NCBI GenBank assembly: GCA_029204225.1
Contig: CM055099.1
Coordinates: 65,995,852 to 66,059,851 of the forward strand
Length of the DNA stretch: 64,000 bases
Direction of reading: 5' to 3'
Source of the DNA: Diphasiastrum complanatum
Taxonomy: Eukaryota > Streptophyta > Lycopodiopsida > Lycopodiales > Lycopodiaceae
Positions 33,501-46,544 of this stretch are shown here, in pieces. Each line of letters opens with the position of its first letter. The first letter of the stretch is position 1. The position numbers and the translations under genes are program-made. The notes beneath the pieces are model-generated. The model did no database searches. It was given only the letters and a program-made list of their open reading frames with translations, and was not told the origin of the DNA.

Positions 33501-36500
33501 TTGATTATCCAGATTCACTAGATGAAGAAAATTGCATAGAGTTTGAGTATGCATTGAAATATTTCTGTCAAACTGCTAACACAAACCATGGCATTCCATT
33601 CCGTCGTTTGTTCTCTTCCACTATTTCTATTCTTGCAAATAAGGCGCATCCTCTGCTCTCATTCCAATTCTGGAGGACTCCATCTCCCCATTACCAAACT
33701 ATTCACATTATTGCACTGCTGTGTCAATGTTGGAAAAGGCTTAAGCATCACAGTTTTACGTGGAAAAAGCCTCTTTTTATCCAAAGAATGTGAGCAGAGG
33801 CTCGATTCCAGCCCAAATAGTGTTCAAGAAATTTGTTCAGAAGTTGCTTGATTTCCTTTGAATTTGAAATGCTTCCACCCCAACCTAAACATCACATCCA
33901 TGAAGTAAGACCAATTCCGACATGGCTTCAAAGAGCTCTGCCTTTTGCCCCAATTTCACAAAGCGATTTTCCAACAGGGGTCATAGCAGGCCTTCTAACC
34001 TCCACCAAGTTCTCTGACCAAACATAAATTCCAATACAGGTTCTTGGAGAGCCCCACTCCCAATTCCTTTTATTCTTGAAAAATTCAGGTTCAGCCTTAT
34101 CATGGCAGATGCATAGGTCTTGTCTATTATTGCAATGAAACACTGATTTTTGTTTTCTCAAGGTTTAACCAAGAGAATGGATTTGTTGTAGATATTTGGT
34201 GGCATGTTGGTGACGGCCTCCTTTCCTCAATAAGAGGTTTAAGATTCAACTTCACTTAGCCACGCATGCAAGAGAAACAAAATTTGAGTCATGCTTGCTA
34301 GGAGAGGCCTATTGCCAAATTGAAGCAGTGATTTGCGCGTTCAACTTATAGCTCAGAAGACCTCCCAAACCTCCCCTCCCATTCACAAATGATGTATCCA
34401 TTCCTGTCTTTTTCAAAGAGCTAAAAAAAGTCTTAGGAGAAAGGAGGTAACCTTATTTCACCCCAATTGTACCAAAGATCTCAGCTTTATCCATTGGGAG
34501 TTTGCTGTCATGCTTTCACTTCACGGAATACAGTTCCTCTACTTCCTGAGTCAAAAGTGGATGCCTACTAGCTCAGACGCATCAGAAAAAGCACTTCCAG
34601 TTTCTCAAAAGAAATAACTATATCAATGTTTAAATCAACCGGCCATTCCCCTTATCACATATTCTTGTAATTGTCCCATAGACTGACATCGTTTTAAAGT
34701 TGCTAGGTCTACAATTACTAGGACATTATTGTAGCAAATTGCTGCAGTAGCTCCTATGATTAATGATCTAGTGTTACACAGTTGGACACCTATGTTACTC
34801 TCGAATAAAGCAGAAGGGGGAAGGACGCCTTTGGAGTAGGGAAATTTGGCGTACCAGTAAATAGATTTAGTGTGAAACGGCGAAAAGACAAACGATCTGC
34901 CGCTTTGACGTCAGAACAGAAGACCTTATCAAGCTCAATTTCTTCTCCATTGCCAAAGCGATCCATTTTGAATATGACCTACAATGTCCTCCCAACTTTG
35001 ATCTCTTAGAGCCACCGACAGCAGAAAGATCTCCAGACAACAAAACTGCAGTTTACTTTTGGTTATTATATCTGCATATTCACACTGGAATAAATACTTA
35101 TAGAAGCTCACAGGATAGACCAGATCACCTAGAATCCAGATTTATCTAGAAGAAAGATAGATCAAACGTAATGTTCTCTTGAAATGAAATAACTTGGTCA
35201 GCCAGTGCATCTTAATCATAACAGTACCGATGTAAGATGGTGGGACTTTTATAGAGTGACAAACTTCAATACAGAACCATAACTTTTGGCTCTCAAATTC
35301 TTTGCCGAATAAACACGAAAGACCTAACTCTTAAGATTGTGACATTGTGTGCTGTAAGTTGCATCCAGCTGTTGAGTATTAAGTCACAACTGCTAGAGTA
35401 AGAGCATGCTGGACTAGCAAGCAATGATTAGTACTCGGGAACCAATGTACGGATGATTTCTCAAACAGTTTGCCAGTGCTTCACGGCTCCACTTGTTATC
35501 ATGCTGTGGTCTACAATCGTTTCCTTTTAGTCTATTGAAATTACAGATTAAAGATTACTTTGTTATTCGTTTATGTACAAACTTTTGTCTATTTGTATTG
35601 TGTTTGAACGACTCGCTCATTTAGTTTATTTTGAGCAAATGTAGTAGTCAAATAACCTTCAGCTAAGCTTTCTAACTAATGAAACCTTCAGCAAGTCGGC
35701 ATTACATATCTTGCATTGTTGTGAACTATTTTCAGCAGTTATTTGAATAGGGATAAACTCGAACAACAAGTAGATACTGATTGAAAAAGACAATTGTAGT
35801 TACATATAGACTTTTTGGAAGATACAGCATTCCAAAGAACCTAAGTATATAAAAATGGAAAAAACTTTCAAGTATGGGTGAGATAAGACATCAAGCTTAG
35901 GGATTTCTTGTTACTTGATCGTGGTTTTTTTTACTTTGAAACATTGGTAGAGAGATGTTCTGTGATAATGAATGATTAATCAGAGGAAGCTAAAGACGGC
36001 AATCTAAATGAATTCACAAGATTTTTTTGTTGTTAGAAGGACTACCAATAAGACAATCCATGGGTCATAGGTTCAAAACTATCGAACCAACTGAATGATT
36101 GCAGGTCTGAAACTCTGAGTGTGTCTCTCAATATTTTGGCAACCAGACCATTTTGCTAAATAAGAACATACCACTTGGCAGCCGTATGCAAGCAAGTCAC
36201 TATCTTCACTTATGACAGCAACTATGCCACCTTCCTCTGGACTCAAATTCGCCAAAAAAGCTAACTGTGCATCAGCTTCGTATGGTGCTACTACAAATTC
36301 CACAGCCTCAACTTCTAGAACCTGAAATAAAAAGAATTTGGTGTCATAAGTCTTGTAAACTTTCAGTGTGAGACTTATAACTCTTTAATGGTTCTGAAAG
36401 TAAGGCTATTTCTAGTGACAACATTGGGTGATAATGCACATGGAAGGGATCTTTGTATAATGCCGCATAGCATTTTAGCAAATAAGCACATCTAAACACC

Positions 36501-39500
36501 ACACTAATATTTTGCAGATGGACCAGTTGAAGTTTCATCACCTTGATAAGCTCATGCGCCATTATAGGAGTGATCTCAACAGCTCGCTGCATCAATTCAT
36601 GATGATCAATCAAGGCAAGGACTAAGAAGTACAAACTTGCAGCTTTTGACGCATGTTTTCTATAATTTCTAGTTGCTTCACAGGAGAAAAGACTCTTGAA
36701 AGTCCAAAAGGAACATGAGAAACCCTAGAGTCTGCAATACTCAGACAAACCAATTAACTAACCCAACTAGGGAGAACATTAACTAGACTATTGCATTACA
36801 TTTTATGGAAAGTGACAATGCATTGTGATTTATCACTTATGAATCATCTAGGACGCATGAGAACCTTTCCTAAAATTCCCCGTGAATATCATGCAACCAA
36901 TAAATCCCACACTATCCAATCTACCTGATATAGCTCGTTGGCACCCACAGGATCTCCAGATGTGAGTTTTAGGCGAGCTTGCTCAAGATTCATCTGCCTC
37001 TTCCTGAATGAGGTATTCAAACATAGACTGTCACCCACCCTCATATATAAATGACCTTTTTCTCAACAGAAATAATGAATCATTAGGTCTTTACGTTACA
37101 ATACTCTAGGCTTATTTGCAAAAAGTACCTTCGACGCTCAATTTCAGTAGCAGCTTTTTGAGGAAGATAACCTCCATCAAATACTACCACAGGGGTCACA
37201 TTGTTGAACTTAAGCATATTGATTCGATGCATACAATATTTCACATACAAAGGCAAATAGTCAGCTGAAGTTGTAGGCAACAGTTGTTCACAAATCTCCC
37301 TGCTGCATGCATAACCTACAGACGTTACCATGCACATCAAAGGGTATCAAGATGTATAGCATTGTCGTGTAGCACCTTGAAGTTCTTAGCTATAAACTAA
37401 AGAAAGGAATTAGTCAAGCCTTCTGTCTGAGGAAGTACAACATCTTAATGCTTCTATTCCTCCCTAACTTTCACATTCGAGTCTGAAGTAAAATCTTTTA
37501 AAGAGTGAAAAATGAAAAGAAGTACCTCCTTTGTGAAGCCATGAATATGCATCAATCCCAACCTAAAAGAAGATACCCAATGTTCAGTTTCATCGTGTAT
37601 TGTTTTTGGTAAATTGAAAAAAAAAACAGTAACAAAAAACTTCAAATACGGTTCGATCCAGTTTCTTCTATTGACTAAATTCTTGCAAGAACAACCAGAT
37701 ATGGTTCTTTATTGGAAAAAACTGCAAGATGTTTCACTACAACAAACATTTCAGTTACTATAGTTAACTGAATGAAAGAAATATGGATTGGATCCAGTTC
37801 TTGATTGTTAAGTTTCAAAAACATAAAGCTTTGTGAAAACATCTTCTAAATGTGCCTCTAGTCAGAGATGGAGAACAACTAAAAAAGAAGTGAAGCCTAT
37901 CATACTAAAAGTCGCTAACTAGTAGGTTTTGAGCTAGTACAAAGAATGAATTATGGTACACCAAAATTCCCAAGTTACACCAAACAACATTCCGTTTCCG
38001 GATCGCTCGCTCAAGAACTCCGGAACGTTGTAAAAAAAACTAACATTTATAAACCTGCACAGCACCCAAGTCAGAGGCCTGCAAAATAAGAGCAATAAGA
38101 GCCCGTAGAGAGAGCAATAGGAGGCCGAACTGGATGTGTCATTTTGCTCTTTGGTCATTCTCAATCAGACTAGAAATCTGGATTCTGCAACAATTGTAAT
38201 ACTATGAGAAGGTCGCTATACACCTTTTAAAAGGCTCCTTAATAACTCTTTACTCTATATGCAAGTAGCTCAATGTGTATGACTAAGAAATTCTGCACCA
38301 GTATCAAACACCATGCATCATTGATTCATAATTTACAGACTTTTGCAATGTATTTTGAATTTATTTACAGCCTTTGGGAGTTGTTTTTCTTCACCCTAAC
38401 ACATCAACTTAAAAAAAAAACAATCGTTTGTATCCAGAATGATGCACATTTCCAGAACCATTTCGGACAGGACACATTGGTCCAAAACAATGTGCATCTG
38501 TGCATCTGTGCAACAAACAATGTTTCCTTGCCACTTCACTACATAACAATTGAGAAACCTTCCATTTCTTCAACCCTCTTTGTTAATTTTGTGGCAAGAA
38601 CATTAGCAGACACATATGTCTATCATGTTACCAACCTACACACAAACCTGGAGAATACTATACATCACATACATAATAAATTGGATAAATCTGACTTGCA
38701 AAACTACCACATGCAAGATGAAGATGGATAAAATTGTAGCATAGCTTTTTCTTTGGGATAGTATGTGCTTCTTAAAAATCTTTCTCAGGTTCCAAAGATG
38801 CCCGTTCAAGACCTTGGACAATTCTGAACAGAATTTAGACACATTGAGAACATCCACAATGCCATTGACAATAATAGATAGAAATTTTTGGGCATCAAGA
38901 TCCAATACAAAACGAGATCTGTACATGTGGAGCTCAAGGGTGGAGGAAGAGAGGAATGAGCACATAGAGAGGAGATTGAGGAGATCATTGATGCCACATC
39001 TTGACAACATTCTAATATAGTCACCAGTTTGTAATCAAAACAAAATGAATCCATTCAAAGTGTTTTTAAAGCCGAGACAATGTTCAAACCTCATGATGAT
39101 GCTAGTGAGAAATGAACGGACCTTTAGTGAGAGTTCGTCATCAATGATGTGTGGCTACTTTGCAAGGGTCGGCATTTAGTTGATATGCAATTTGATTGGA
39201 TCTCTTTACAATTCTATATGGACTTGTTATATCTTGTACAACGGAGAAAATGAAGCAAACCATTGGCGTGAAGTTATTGACAACTCAAGTCCACATGTCA
39301 ATATGTGTAGCTGCCATGTGCAGCACATGGCACGGGTCTAGGCATGGATAGCGCTTGGGGTGGGGCCTAACCATACTATTTGTATAGGGGTAGGAGGGCA
39401 GTAGTATCATGCAATCAATCTACTTGACAGTTGGTACACGCACCTGCATTAGCCGAGGCAATTTTCTAACCTCATGATGATGCTAGTGAGAGATGACGAC

Positions 39501-41725
39501 AAATGCTAACAATATGCAACATTGGTACTTGAACACTCAAACAAGCATGCCAGTTATGTCAAGAGCTCCAATCTGGATGGACTCAACAAATGGGCATTTA
39601 GTGAGCATTCGTCATCAATGATGTCTGGCTACTTTGCAACCTAGAGCTTACAAGATTTATAATAGAGTAAGGAAATCATCTTGCCCTATCGTCTATGAGC
39701 AGAACAAACATCAACCACTAGAGGAACACCATAGGGAAGTAACATAAGAGAAACGCTTAGAGCTTACTAGCTAAGCTATAAAAGCCAGATAAAAAACTCC
39801 TCACCGATTGATCCACTCTTGGAGATGGAAAATTCCCTCATCGAATCATGGTAAGAAATGTGATTACTATGTATAAACATAATCAATATATTAAGATTGA
39901 GGGAGGTCAAAATGTTTATTGGCTACTTTGCTTTTTGCAAACACACAACAATGTTAAAAGCAAGGAGTTGGCTCCCTTATATTATGGTCCATTTCATATA
40001 TCACAAAAGTTTACTAGTGTTAGTTATTAAATATAGCTTCTTGCTACTGCCATAACATGTAACACTTTCCACGGTAGTCTGTTCTAATGAGCCCTACGAT
40101 GAACTACCCTCAGATACTAAGCTTTTCCCATAAGTATTGACTACATTCCTTCAAGTGCAAGTTCAACATAGTTGACCTCAACCAAATTTGGTATTTGGTG
40201 AAATGGGATGCATCATGGTAGGTTGGTTGGCAATGCATAGAACTGCACACAGATCATTGCTACAAGGCCAGGTCAAAGCTCTTGCCTTGATTCAACATAG
40301 ACAATACAAAATTCTTGGCCATAATCATGTGGTGGCCTCTACCTTACATCTTTATCAACATCAACTCTCATTCTTTAGCATGTGTTGTTTGACTGACCAG
40401 ATTCATTTTAGCTCATAGGGGAGTGTTATACAGCTGAATACAAACATACTCATTTGGGTTGTATTATGACCCTAAGAAAGATAAATACTATGGTCCCATA
40501 ATAATTTAGAGGCCCTATGCACATGCTTTTCAGTTATATGCTTTTGGTACTTTTTGAAGGCTTGTTGAACAAGGCAATGGGACCTTCTAAAACCTGCAGG
40601 TCCTCAAGATTGAATGAGTCTCGGTAATATTTCAGCCCGACCCCTATTTTGGTAGCTTACTTGAAAGTTGTCTCAAGGGTTTCTAGACTAGTATAAGTAG
40701 AGAACTATCATTCATTCTGCAGTTGGTTGATTGTATTCCTCTCAACTTCTTCGTAGGTGTCTCTATTGCAATTCTTTGTAAGAGATCTGTGTCTCTCATG
40801 GGTGACCATTGATGTTGATACATTGTTCTTTTGCCATTTCATTCAGAATATTTAGTAGTTGTTACAATAGACACTTTCATCCACTATAGGCTATTGCTAT
40901 GTGATCCTTAGAAATGAACAATCACCCGGTGGTTATTGACACTAGGAACTCTTGACTCTCTAATTCCAATTATTGAGTTCTATAAACATGGAGTCATCTG
41001 AATCCGGTATCTGAATCTTTTATAAGGTAGACAATTCTGAAAGTTAAGTGAGGCTAGTTCAACAGATCCCCGATTGCTAGTTTAAGCTGGTCACCTATAA
41101 AATAACTCTGAGGGCTGACAAGAAGATAGAAAAGCTGTTCTAGCTTTACTGTATGTAAGGTTTGTTATTACTTCTGCTACAAAGGATAGGGATCTTCTAT
41201 CTTGTCAATCTCTCATTGTTACCAATGCTGCAGCAAGATTGTTGTCTACTCTGACACGTAATCCTCACACTCATTCCGATATGTATTCCACTTACTAAAG
41301 GATTTAGCATTTAATTGCCAAAATTCAGAGCATATGTGAGGTTTTAACTTTGTCTTGACTGTACAACAATATTACTTTTTCAGCTGTAAACGATTTATAA
41401 AATTCAAGGATAGATTGTAGTCCCAGTTTTTTATATGGGGCCTGGCTCAGCGAAATATATTGAAATCAAACATTAGAAATAAATTTCTGCCCTTTGATAA
41501 TCAATAAATCATCAATTCGTCAATTTTAAGTCAAGCGGATTCAATGTACCACTCTAAGAAGAGCAGCATCAAGAAAGGTGGCTTTTCGAAAAACTTCAAA
41601 ACGATAAAAGAATCTTAGAGCAATTATTGTTAGACAAGCTAACTCACCCTTCTGCCAGAGTACTTATTAATCTGAACAGACTCTGTGTATGGTCGTAATG
41701 CTTTCAGAAGTCCTTGGATGCCCAT
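30567..41725 (-). CDS. EXO1: Exonuclease 1 (XPG/FEN1 family 5'-3' exonuclease), spliced
   Basis: Nuclear 5'-3' exonuclease and flap nuclease of mismatch repair and recombination. Exons, in transcript order: 41725-41648, 37562-37526, 37315-37129, 37003-36925, 36586-36542, 36321-36172, 34978-34855, 33377-33277, 33092-32995, 32875-32783, 32259-32106, 32029-31942, 31501-30567. They sum to 2169 bases, 722 residues, in frame. It starts MGIQGLL, the conserved FEN1-family N-terminus. The metal ligands are visible: Asp30 ([10 protein letters not shown]), Asp85 (FDGG), Glu157/Asp159 (APYEADAQ), Asp182/Asp184 (SEDSDL), Asp242 (AGCDFLPS). The helix-two-turn-helix [10 protein letters not shown] follows. 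The last exon codes a ~310-residue, serine- and lysine-rich, probably disordered tail ending [10 protein letters not shown]. Exons of 37 and 45 bases are short. Confidence in the nuclease half is very high. Confidence 0.94.
34979..36171 (-). other. EXO1 intron (1.2 kb)
   Basis: Separates the [13 protein letters not shown] exon from the [11 protein letters not shown] exon. I see no transposon or repeat. Confidence 0.7.
39840..40423 (+). pseudogene. Gypsy integrase tail and chromodomain-side fragment
   Basis: [19 protein letters not shown] near 39960 is the characteristic end of Gypsy integrase (KLAPRYYGPF...). [12 protein letters not shown] near 40290 fits the region beyond it, and a ...DQIHFSS segment followed by GGGGAGTG closes the coding part. 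Stops and frameshifts are present. It lies sense-opposite to EXO1 in its first intron. Confidence 0.7.
40424..40870 (+). mobile_element. Gypsy 3' LTR, right end approximate
   Basis: Starts TGTTATACAG straight after a GGGGAG polypurine tract. A TATAAGTAG box is near 40694 and an LTR-like leader (TGTATTCCTCTCAACTTCTT) follows. The right boundary is a guess, as no matching 5' LTR is present. Confidence 0.5.
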
Positions 41726-43138
41726 TCTTTACAGGAATGTCGATCAAAGGTTTCCTGTAATAATAAATAAAAATGAGCTCATTACTTTTGAGCATTGAGC
41801 TTCCTGGAGATCGACTGAGCGTCAGCGTTGATACACACACTCACAATAAGTAGCACTTCGGGTATATGCAGCAGATTCCCAAGCCGTCTGCCCAACAATT
41901 TATACTTACTAAAGAGGGAATGGAGGGCTTTTCTCAGCCTTTGAGCTCTTATATCATTCTCATAATGAATTTCATTTGAGCTGGAGGAATGAAAATAGAC
42001 TAGGACTCGAAGCAATCAAGAAAAAATAAGCAATTAATTCAATGCAATTTTCTCACTTCAAAGCAAGTGATCTAAAGAGGGGCAACAGAACAATTTGAAG
42101 CTAAGCTCAAATCAAAGCACGAGATCTGAAGCTAATGCTCAACCCAAATTTCAGCTGAAATCTAAGCTCAATTTGAAGCAACGAAAGCTAAAGTTAATGC
42201 TCACCTGGCCAGAAGTAGAGGTCAGAATTGCAACAAACATAAGTGTGAAGGCACAAGCAAACGCAAATTCGAGGAGTAAAAGAAAATCAGAGAGAAGAAG
42301 ATGGGCAGTCAGGAGGAGGCGGGAGTTGTCATGTTTAAACTTGGAAAACAAATAATTTTGGCAAATTTAGTTGGCGGGAAGACCATTCATTGTTGTTGGG
42401 CAGCTCCAACATTTTTGGAATACCCGCCAATTCAAGATATGGCCTTTATGTCATATATCCTCCTCAATGAGCATACATTGCCATATCCATCATGCCACCA
42501 TGACAACAATCACTCCAAAGCATGAATCTTGTGTGACATAAGCAGCCCTTGTTGGCCAAAAAAATCCAATGCTCGAGAAACCTCTTTTGGGTTATCCTCA
42601 AAAAATCTGCATTCTATAGAACTTCTCAGTTTTTTTGAAGAAATTTACTCATAAAAAGGTATGTATGCTTGTATAAAAAATAGTCACATATTTTGCGATA
42701 TGGGCTTTTGAGAAAACTTGTTGATTCAATTCCTATACTTTGTCGATTTTCCCAAGCACTCCCAAAAAGCCCTTATAATATTGTATTTTGCATTTGCTTC
42801 TAAATTATGTTTTGCCAGACGCCAAAGCCTCACACAAAAAGAAATGTTTGTCTCTAAATTCTTAGAGAATGCTCTGATTTGTATCTTTTTTTAGGCTATC
42901 TTTAAAGTGAAATAAACTTTGATCTTTATTTTTTCAATATAATACTTTCTCCTTTATTGTAAACCTTTCTGACTGCATTCCAATTCACCGTAGCCTCATC
43001 AGCCATGAATCCTTTGAACATCACGACAGACAGACCATTTTTTTGTATCACAATGCATTTCCCAGAATTTGATTTGTGACTTGATGTCTTCAACTTTCAT
43101 GCAATTGTTTGTAAGCTTTGTATACTGAACAAAAACAA
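41726..43138. other. EXO1 upstream region
   Basis: The EXO1 promoter and 5' UTR should lie in the left part. Around 42090-42210 a diverged GAAGCTAAkGCTCA unit recurs several times. No gene is recognised. Confidence 0.4.
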
Positions 43139-44130
43139 TTACAATTTAGAACTACAAAAAAAATTCAATACAAGACAAGCACATAAATAAAATAACATTA
43201 AAACTAGACAAGCACATAACCTTGGATCAAATACATGTGCTTCCATCGTACTCCAACCTTTCACTCTTTTCACATGATCAAAGCAAATCCATGACTTTTC
43301 GAAATCACATCTCTTTTGCATCTGCCACACCAAATCCACTATAGATGCAAGACCCATTGTGGACATCTTAAAAACAAAACATCTATCAATTGAGCTATCA
43401 ACAAGCTACCTTAGAAATAGTGATGCATGAAAATAATCATATTGGCACTTCACTTTCAAGTTTAAGATGGAGTCAACATAGTATGCTTTGGGACGAGTGT
43501 CCAATCTATATTCATCAATCCATTTTCGAAGTCTACAACAAACACAAACAATAAGTGAAACAAACTAAAACATACGAATAAAAATAAAATAATGCACTTG
43601 CCTCTATGAAATATAATTAGCGTGTGAAAGTACGCATACCTTCTTCGATTAGTCAGCGGCTACAACAGAATCCAATAGATTAACAAATTGATCTGATGAC
43701 AACTTCTCAACATTCGTGTTTCCATTTAGAATTAAGGCTTTCATGATTATTTCTTTAGCCACTTCCTTTTCTATGTTCTTTTTTCATGCCACGAGAAATA
43801 ATTCGAGTTGCTCCTTCACCAAGTTTTTGACAACTTCACATTGAAGTCGAGATTGACCCTTTGCAACTTCGTGAGAATGATTTCCCACATGAATCATCAG
43901 TCTAGTGTATCTTCTATCAAAAGGAATGGCGTAGTGCATTCTAGCATGGACAACACCACTTGGCTTTTCACAATGAAATTCGCCATGTTTATTTTTTTTC
44001 AGTTTACCAATTGTACATTGAACAGCCAGTCTTCCTTTTTAATGAATGGTACTTATCAAAAAAATCCTGATGTCACAATGAGCTGTCCTACACGTGCTGG
44101 ATGTAGCTTAGAGAGAGATTATGGTGAATT
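43139..44130 (-). pseudogene. Unidentified coding relict
   Basis: Two minus-strand stretches read like real protein. The upstream one (about 44010-43650) contains HGEFHCEKPSGVVHAR, FDRRYTRLMIHVGNHSHEV and, after a stop, KEVAKEIIMKALILNGN. The downstream one (43366-43200) contains LVWQMQKRCDFEKSW and STMEAHVFDP. Stops and frameshifts separate them. His and Cys spacing hints at a metal-binding or transposase-like protein, but I cannot name a family. Confidence 0.4.
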
Positions 44131-44139
44131 TGTACTTGA

Positions 44140-44474
44140 TCCATGATGGATCCCTTATTGAGCTAATGATGAGAAATCTTGGTTTTTGAAGCTATCATTG
44201 TGTTTTGACTCTCTTAAGCACTTTCTTTGTGGATGAATGATTTGTAAATGATAAGTAAACTATTTCTCTATTATTGGGCCGTATAGTAGCTGTACTTCAC
44301 ACGTGTGAAGCCGTGGATCATCTTTTTTTATTGTTCTTGCTTGGAAACACAAAGATTGTCAAGTAGAAGCTAGATTTGGAGGCTAGTCTTGATATAGATC
44401 AAGATCCCAAGCTACCAATCCCTCTTTGTGATTATTTGTAGATCAATTTCAGTCCATAACTTTGAAATTTGACA
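44140..44474 (+). mobile_element. Partial Copia 5' LTR
   Basis: The sequence ends TTTGACA directly against a primer site and contains the TTCACACGTGTGAA palindrome about 180 bases before the end, where other LTRs here also have it. The left boundary is not visible; 44140 is only the edge of the preceding relict. Confidence 0.5.
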
Positions 44475-46544
44475 TGGTATCAGAGCCAAGTCAAAGAGCT
44501 TGATTGATGATCCAAGAATCTTCATTTTGGTGAAAGCATTGGTGCTAGAGTCACTTTGAAGGAGGGCGACCTTTTCTAATAGTTTACTTGTGATGTTGAG
44601 GTTCAGATTAGTGTGTAAAGTTCAGAAGTACTTCTCACACGTGTGAGAGGCTGCTGGAGTTGTACTTTCACCAAATCTTTGTATTTTTTCAATATTTGAG
44701 CTTCAAACAAGTTGTGTAGAGTGAAACTAGTGATGTGCTTATAAAAAATCATTGTTTCCATTATAGATTTGATGAGTGAATGGTGTTAGAATCTTATTAA
44801 ACCTACAAATCCTTGTGAGAGAGTTTGAGGCTTATGTTTTTAGTTCAAGAGTGAAACTAAAACCAATTCTAAACATCATAGGAAAGCATTGGCACTTCCA
44901 AAAATCAAATCCAAGATTATAAGTGAATAGATTGTGTAGAATACACTTTCCCAAATCTTTTTGAGTTCAAGATCATTATAGATCTTGCTTTTTGAGTCTA
45001 GTGAGATTCAAGAAAGTAGCATTTAGCTAAATTCTGAGAAAGAAAGAAGGAAGGACCTTTGAATAGTACATCTGTTGTACTTGTTACTAGTTAGAATGGG
45101 TTCAATTTGAGCCTATCTTCTTGAGGCTAGTGAAAGGATAGATTCTAATAATTATTCAACTTCGAAAGTAAGAATGCAGTCACTACTAGTGCTCCAAGAT
45201 ATGTTTGATCTTGTCATAGGAGAGGAAGAAGAACCTCAAGGAGGTCAAGATCAAGTGAGGTACAAAAGGAGAGCTAGACTAGCATTACATTGCTTGAAAA
45301 TGAATGTTAGTAATGAACTTCTAAAGAAAGTAGCATCTTGTACCTTGACCAAGGAGGCATGGGACTACCTCAAAGGGATTTATGAATCCAAAAATACCTC
45401 TAGAGTGCTTATGATTAGAAATAAAGTTCTTTAAGCATTAGAGGGAGTGATGAGAGTGCTCAAGAGTATGTCTTGAGAATTAAATATCTCAACAAAGAAC
45501 TTTCCATCATTAGTGAGGGTATTCATGATGATGAACTTGTTCAAATTATCTAGAATGGTCTTGGAGATGAGTTCTCCAATCTTGTACAAAGCTTTGCTAT
45601 TCAAGATGCACTACCTTCCATAGACAAGCTTCATAGTGTGCTTGTAGTCGAGGAGAGTAGGATCCTTCATGTCAAGCAAAGGATTGGATCCTTAAAGTTG
45701 CATGATGGTGACAAGAAGGCCAAGTTCTCAAGCAAGGGAAAGGCAAAGTCAAAGAAGAAGATCCAACACAAGGAGACCAAGAATGATGATCAACCATCAA
45801 GCTCCAAAGGTGGAAAGAAGAACAAAGCCAAACTCAAGTGCTTATTTTGTGGAAAGAAGGGGCACTTTGCATCCGAGTGTTTCAAGAAGAAGAATGCACA
45901 AGGAGAAGAGCAAACAAGGCAACCTCACTCTCGAGGAAGATGATAATGAAGTGGATTCATCCTTGATGGCTTCTACATCAACATCAAAGAGCTACTCCAA
46001 TGACACATGGTGGATTGATAGTGGGGCTAGTTCCCAGATCAAGAATGTAGAATAGATGGAGTGGGAACTATTCCCTTAAGACTTGGATCCTCTAAAAGAG
46101 TGGATCTTAATAATGTACTCTATGTTCCTACACTCACTAATAATTTGTTAAGTGTAGGACAATTGATGGATGATGGATTAGATGTCCATTTTAAGCAAGG
46201 AGTTTGCTTCATAATGATGAATAATACTTGCATTGTAAAGGGATTCCCACTAGATCTATAAAAGCATTAGATCTTATTCATAATGATGTGCACTCTTTTT
46301 CTCAAGAATCTAATGGAGGTGCATCTATGTATGTATCTTTTATTGATGATTACTCTAGATACACTTGGATTGAACTTTTGGATTCCAAAAGTAAAGTGTT
46401 TGAAGCTTTTGTTAAGCTCAAAACTCTAGTTGAAAATCAACTTGATGCTAGAATTAAAGTATTGAGGAGTGATAATGGTGGAGAGTATATTTCCAGCAAG
46501 ATGATAGAGTTTTGTAAATCCAATGGCATTAAGAGAGAACTTAC
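44475..46544 (+). pseudogene. Copia 5' half: PBS, gag, protease, integrase start
   Basis: The primer site TGGTATCAGAGCC is at 44475. Gag follows from about 45110 (DMFDLVIGEEEEPQ, then WDYLKGIYESKNTS) with a stop near 45434. The CCHC knuckle CLFCGKKGHFASEC is near 45840 and the protease WWIDSGASS near 46010. The integrase part has FIDDYSRYTWIELL and RSDNGGEYIS near 46350-46490, then breaks off at GIKREL. The long leader (44488-45110) has a second CACACGTGTG near 44638. Confidence 0.85.

Larger units (their letters stand above)
37563..41647 (-). other. EXO1 first intron (4.1 kb) with Gypsy debris
   Basis: Runs from the 78-base first exon to the 37-base second exon. It contains a plus-strand Gypsy 3' end at 39840-40870 and a partial direct repeat: 39078-39175 recurs, split by about 100 bases, at 39463-39490 and 39591-39645 (ATGATGATGCTAGTGAGA, TCATCAATGATG). 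The rest is AT-rich. Confidence 0.75.

Noticed and set aside
38273-39020. Open frames of 85-152 codons in the EXO1 first intron
   Set aside because: No recognisable family, overlapping frames on both strands, and position within a transposon-bearing intron; left as intron content.
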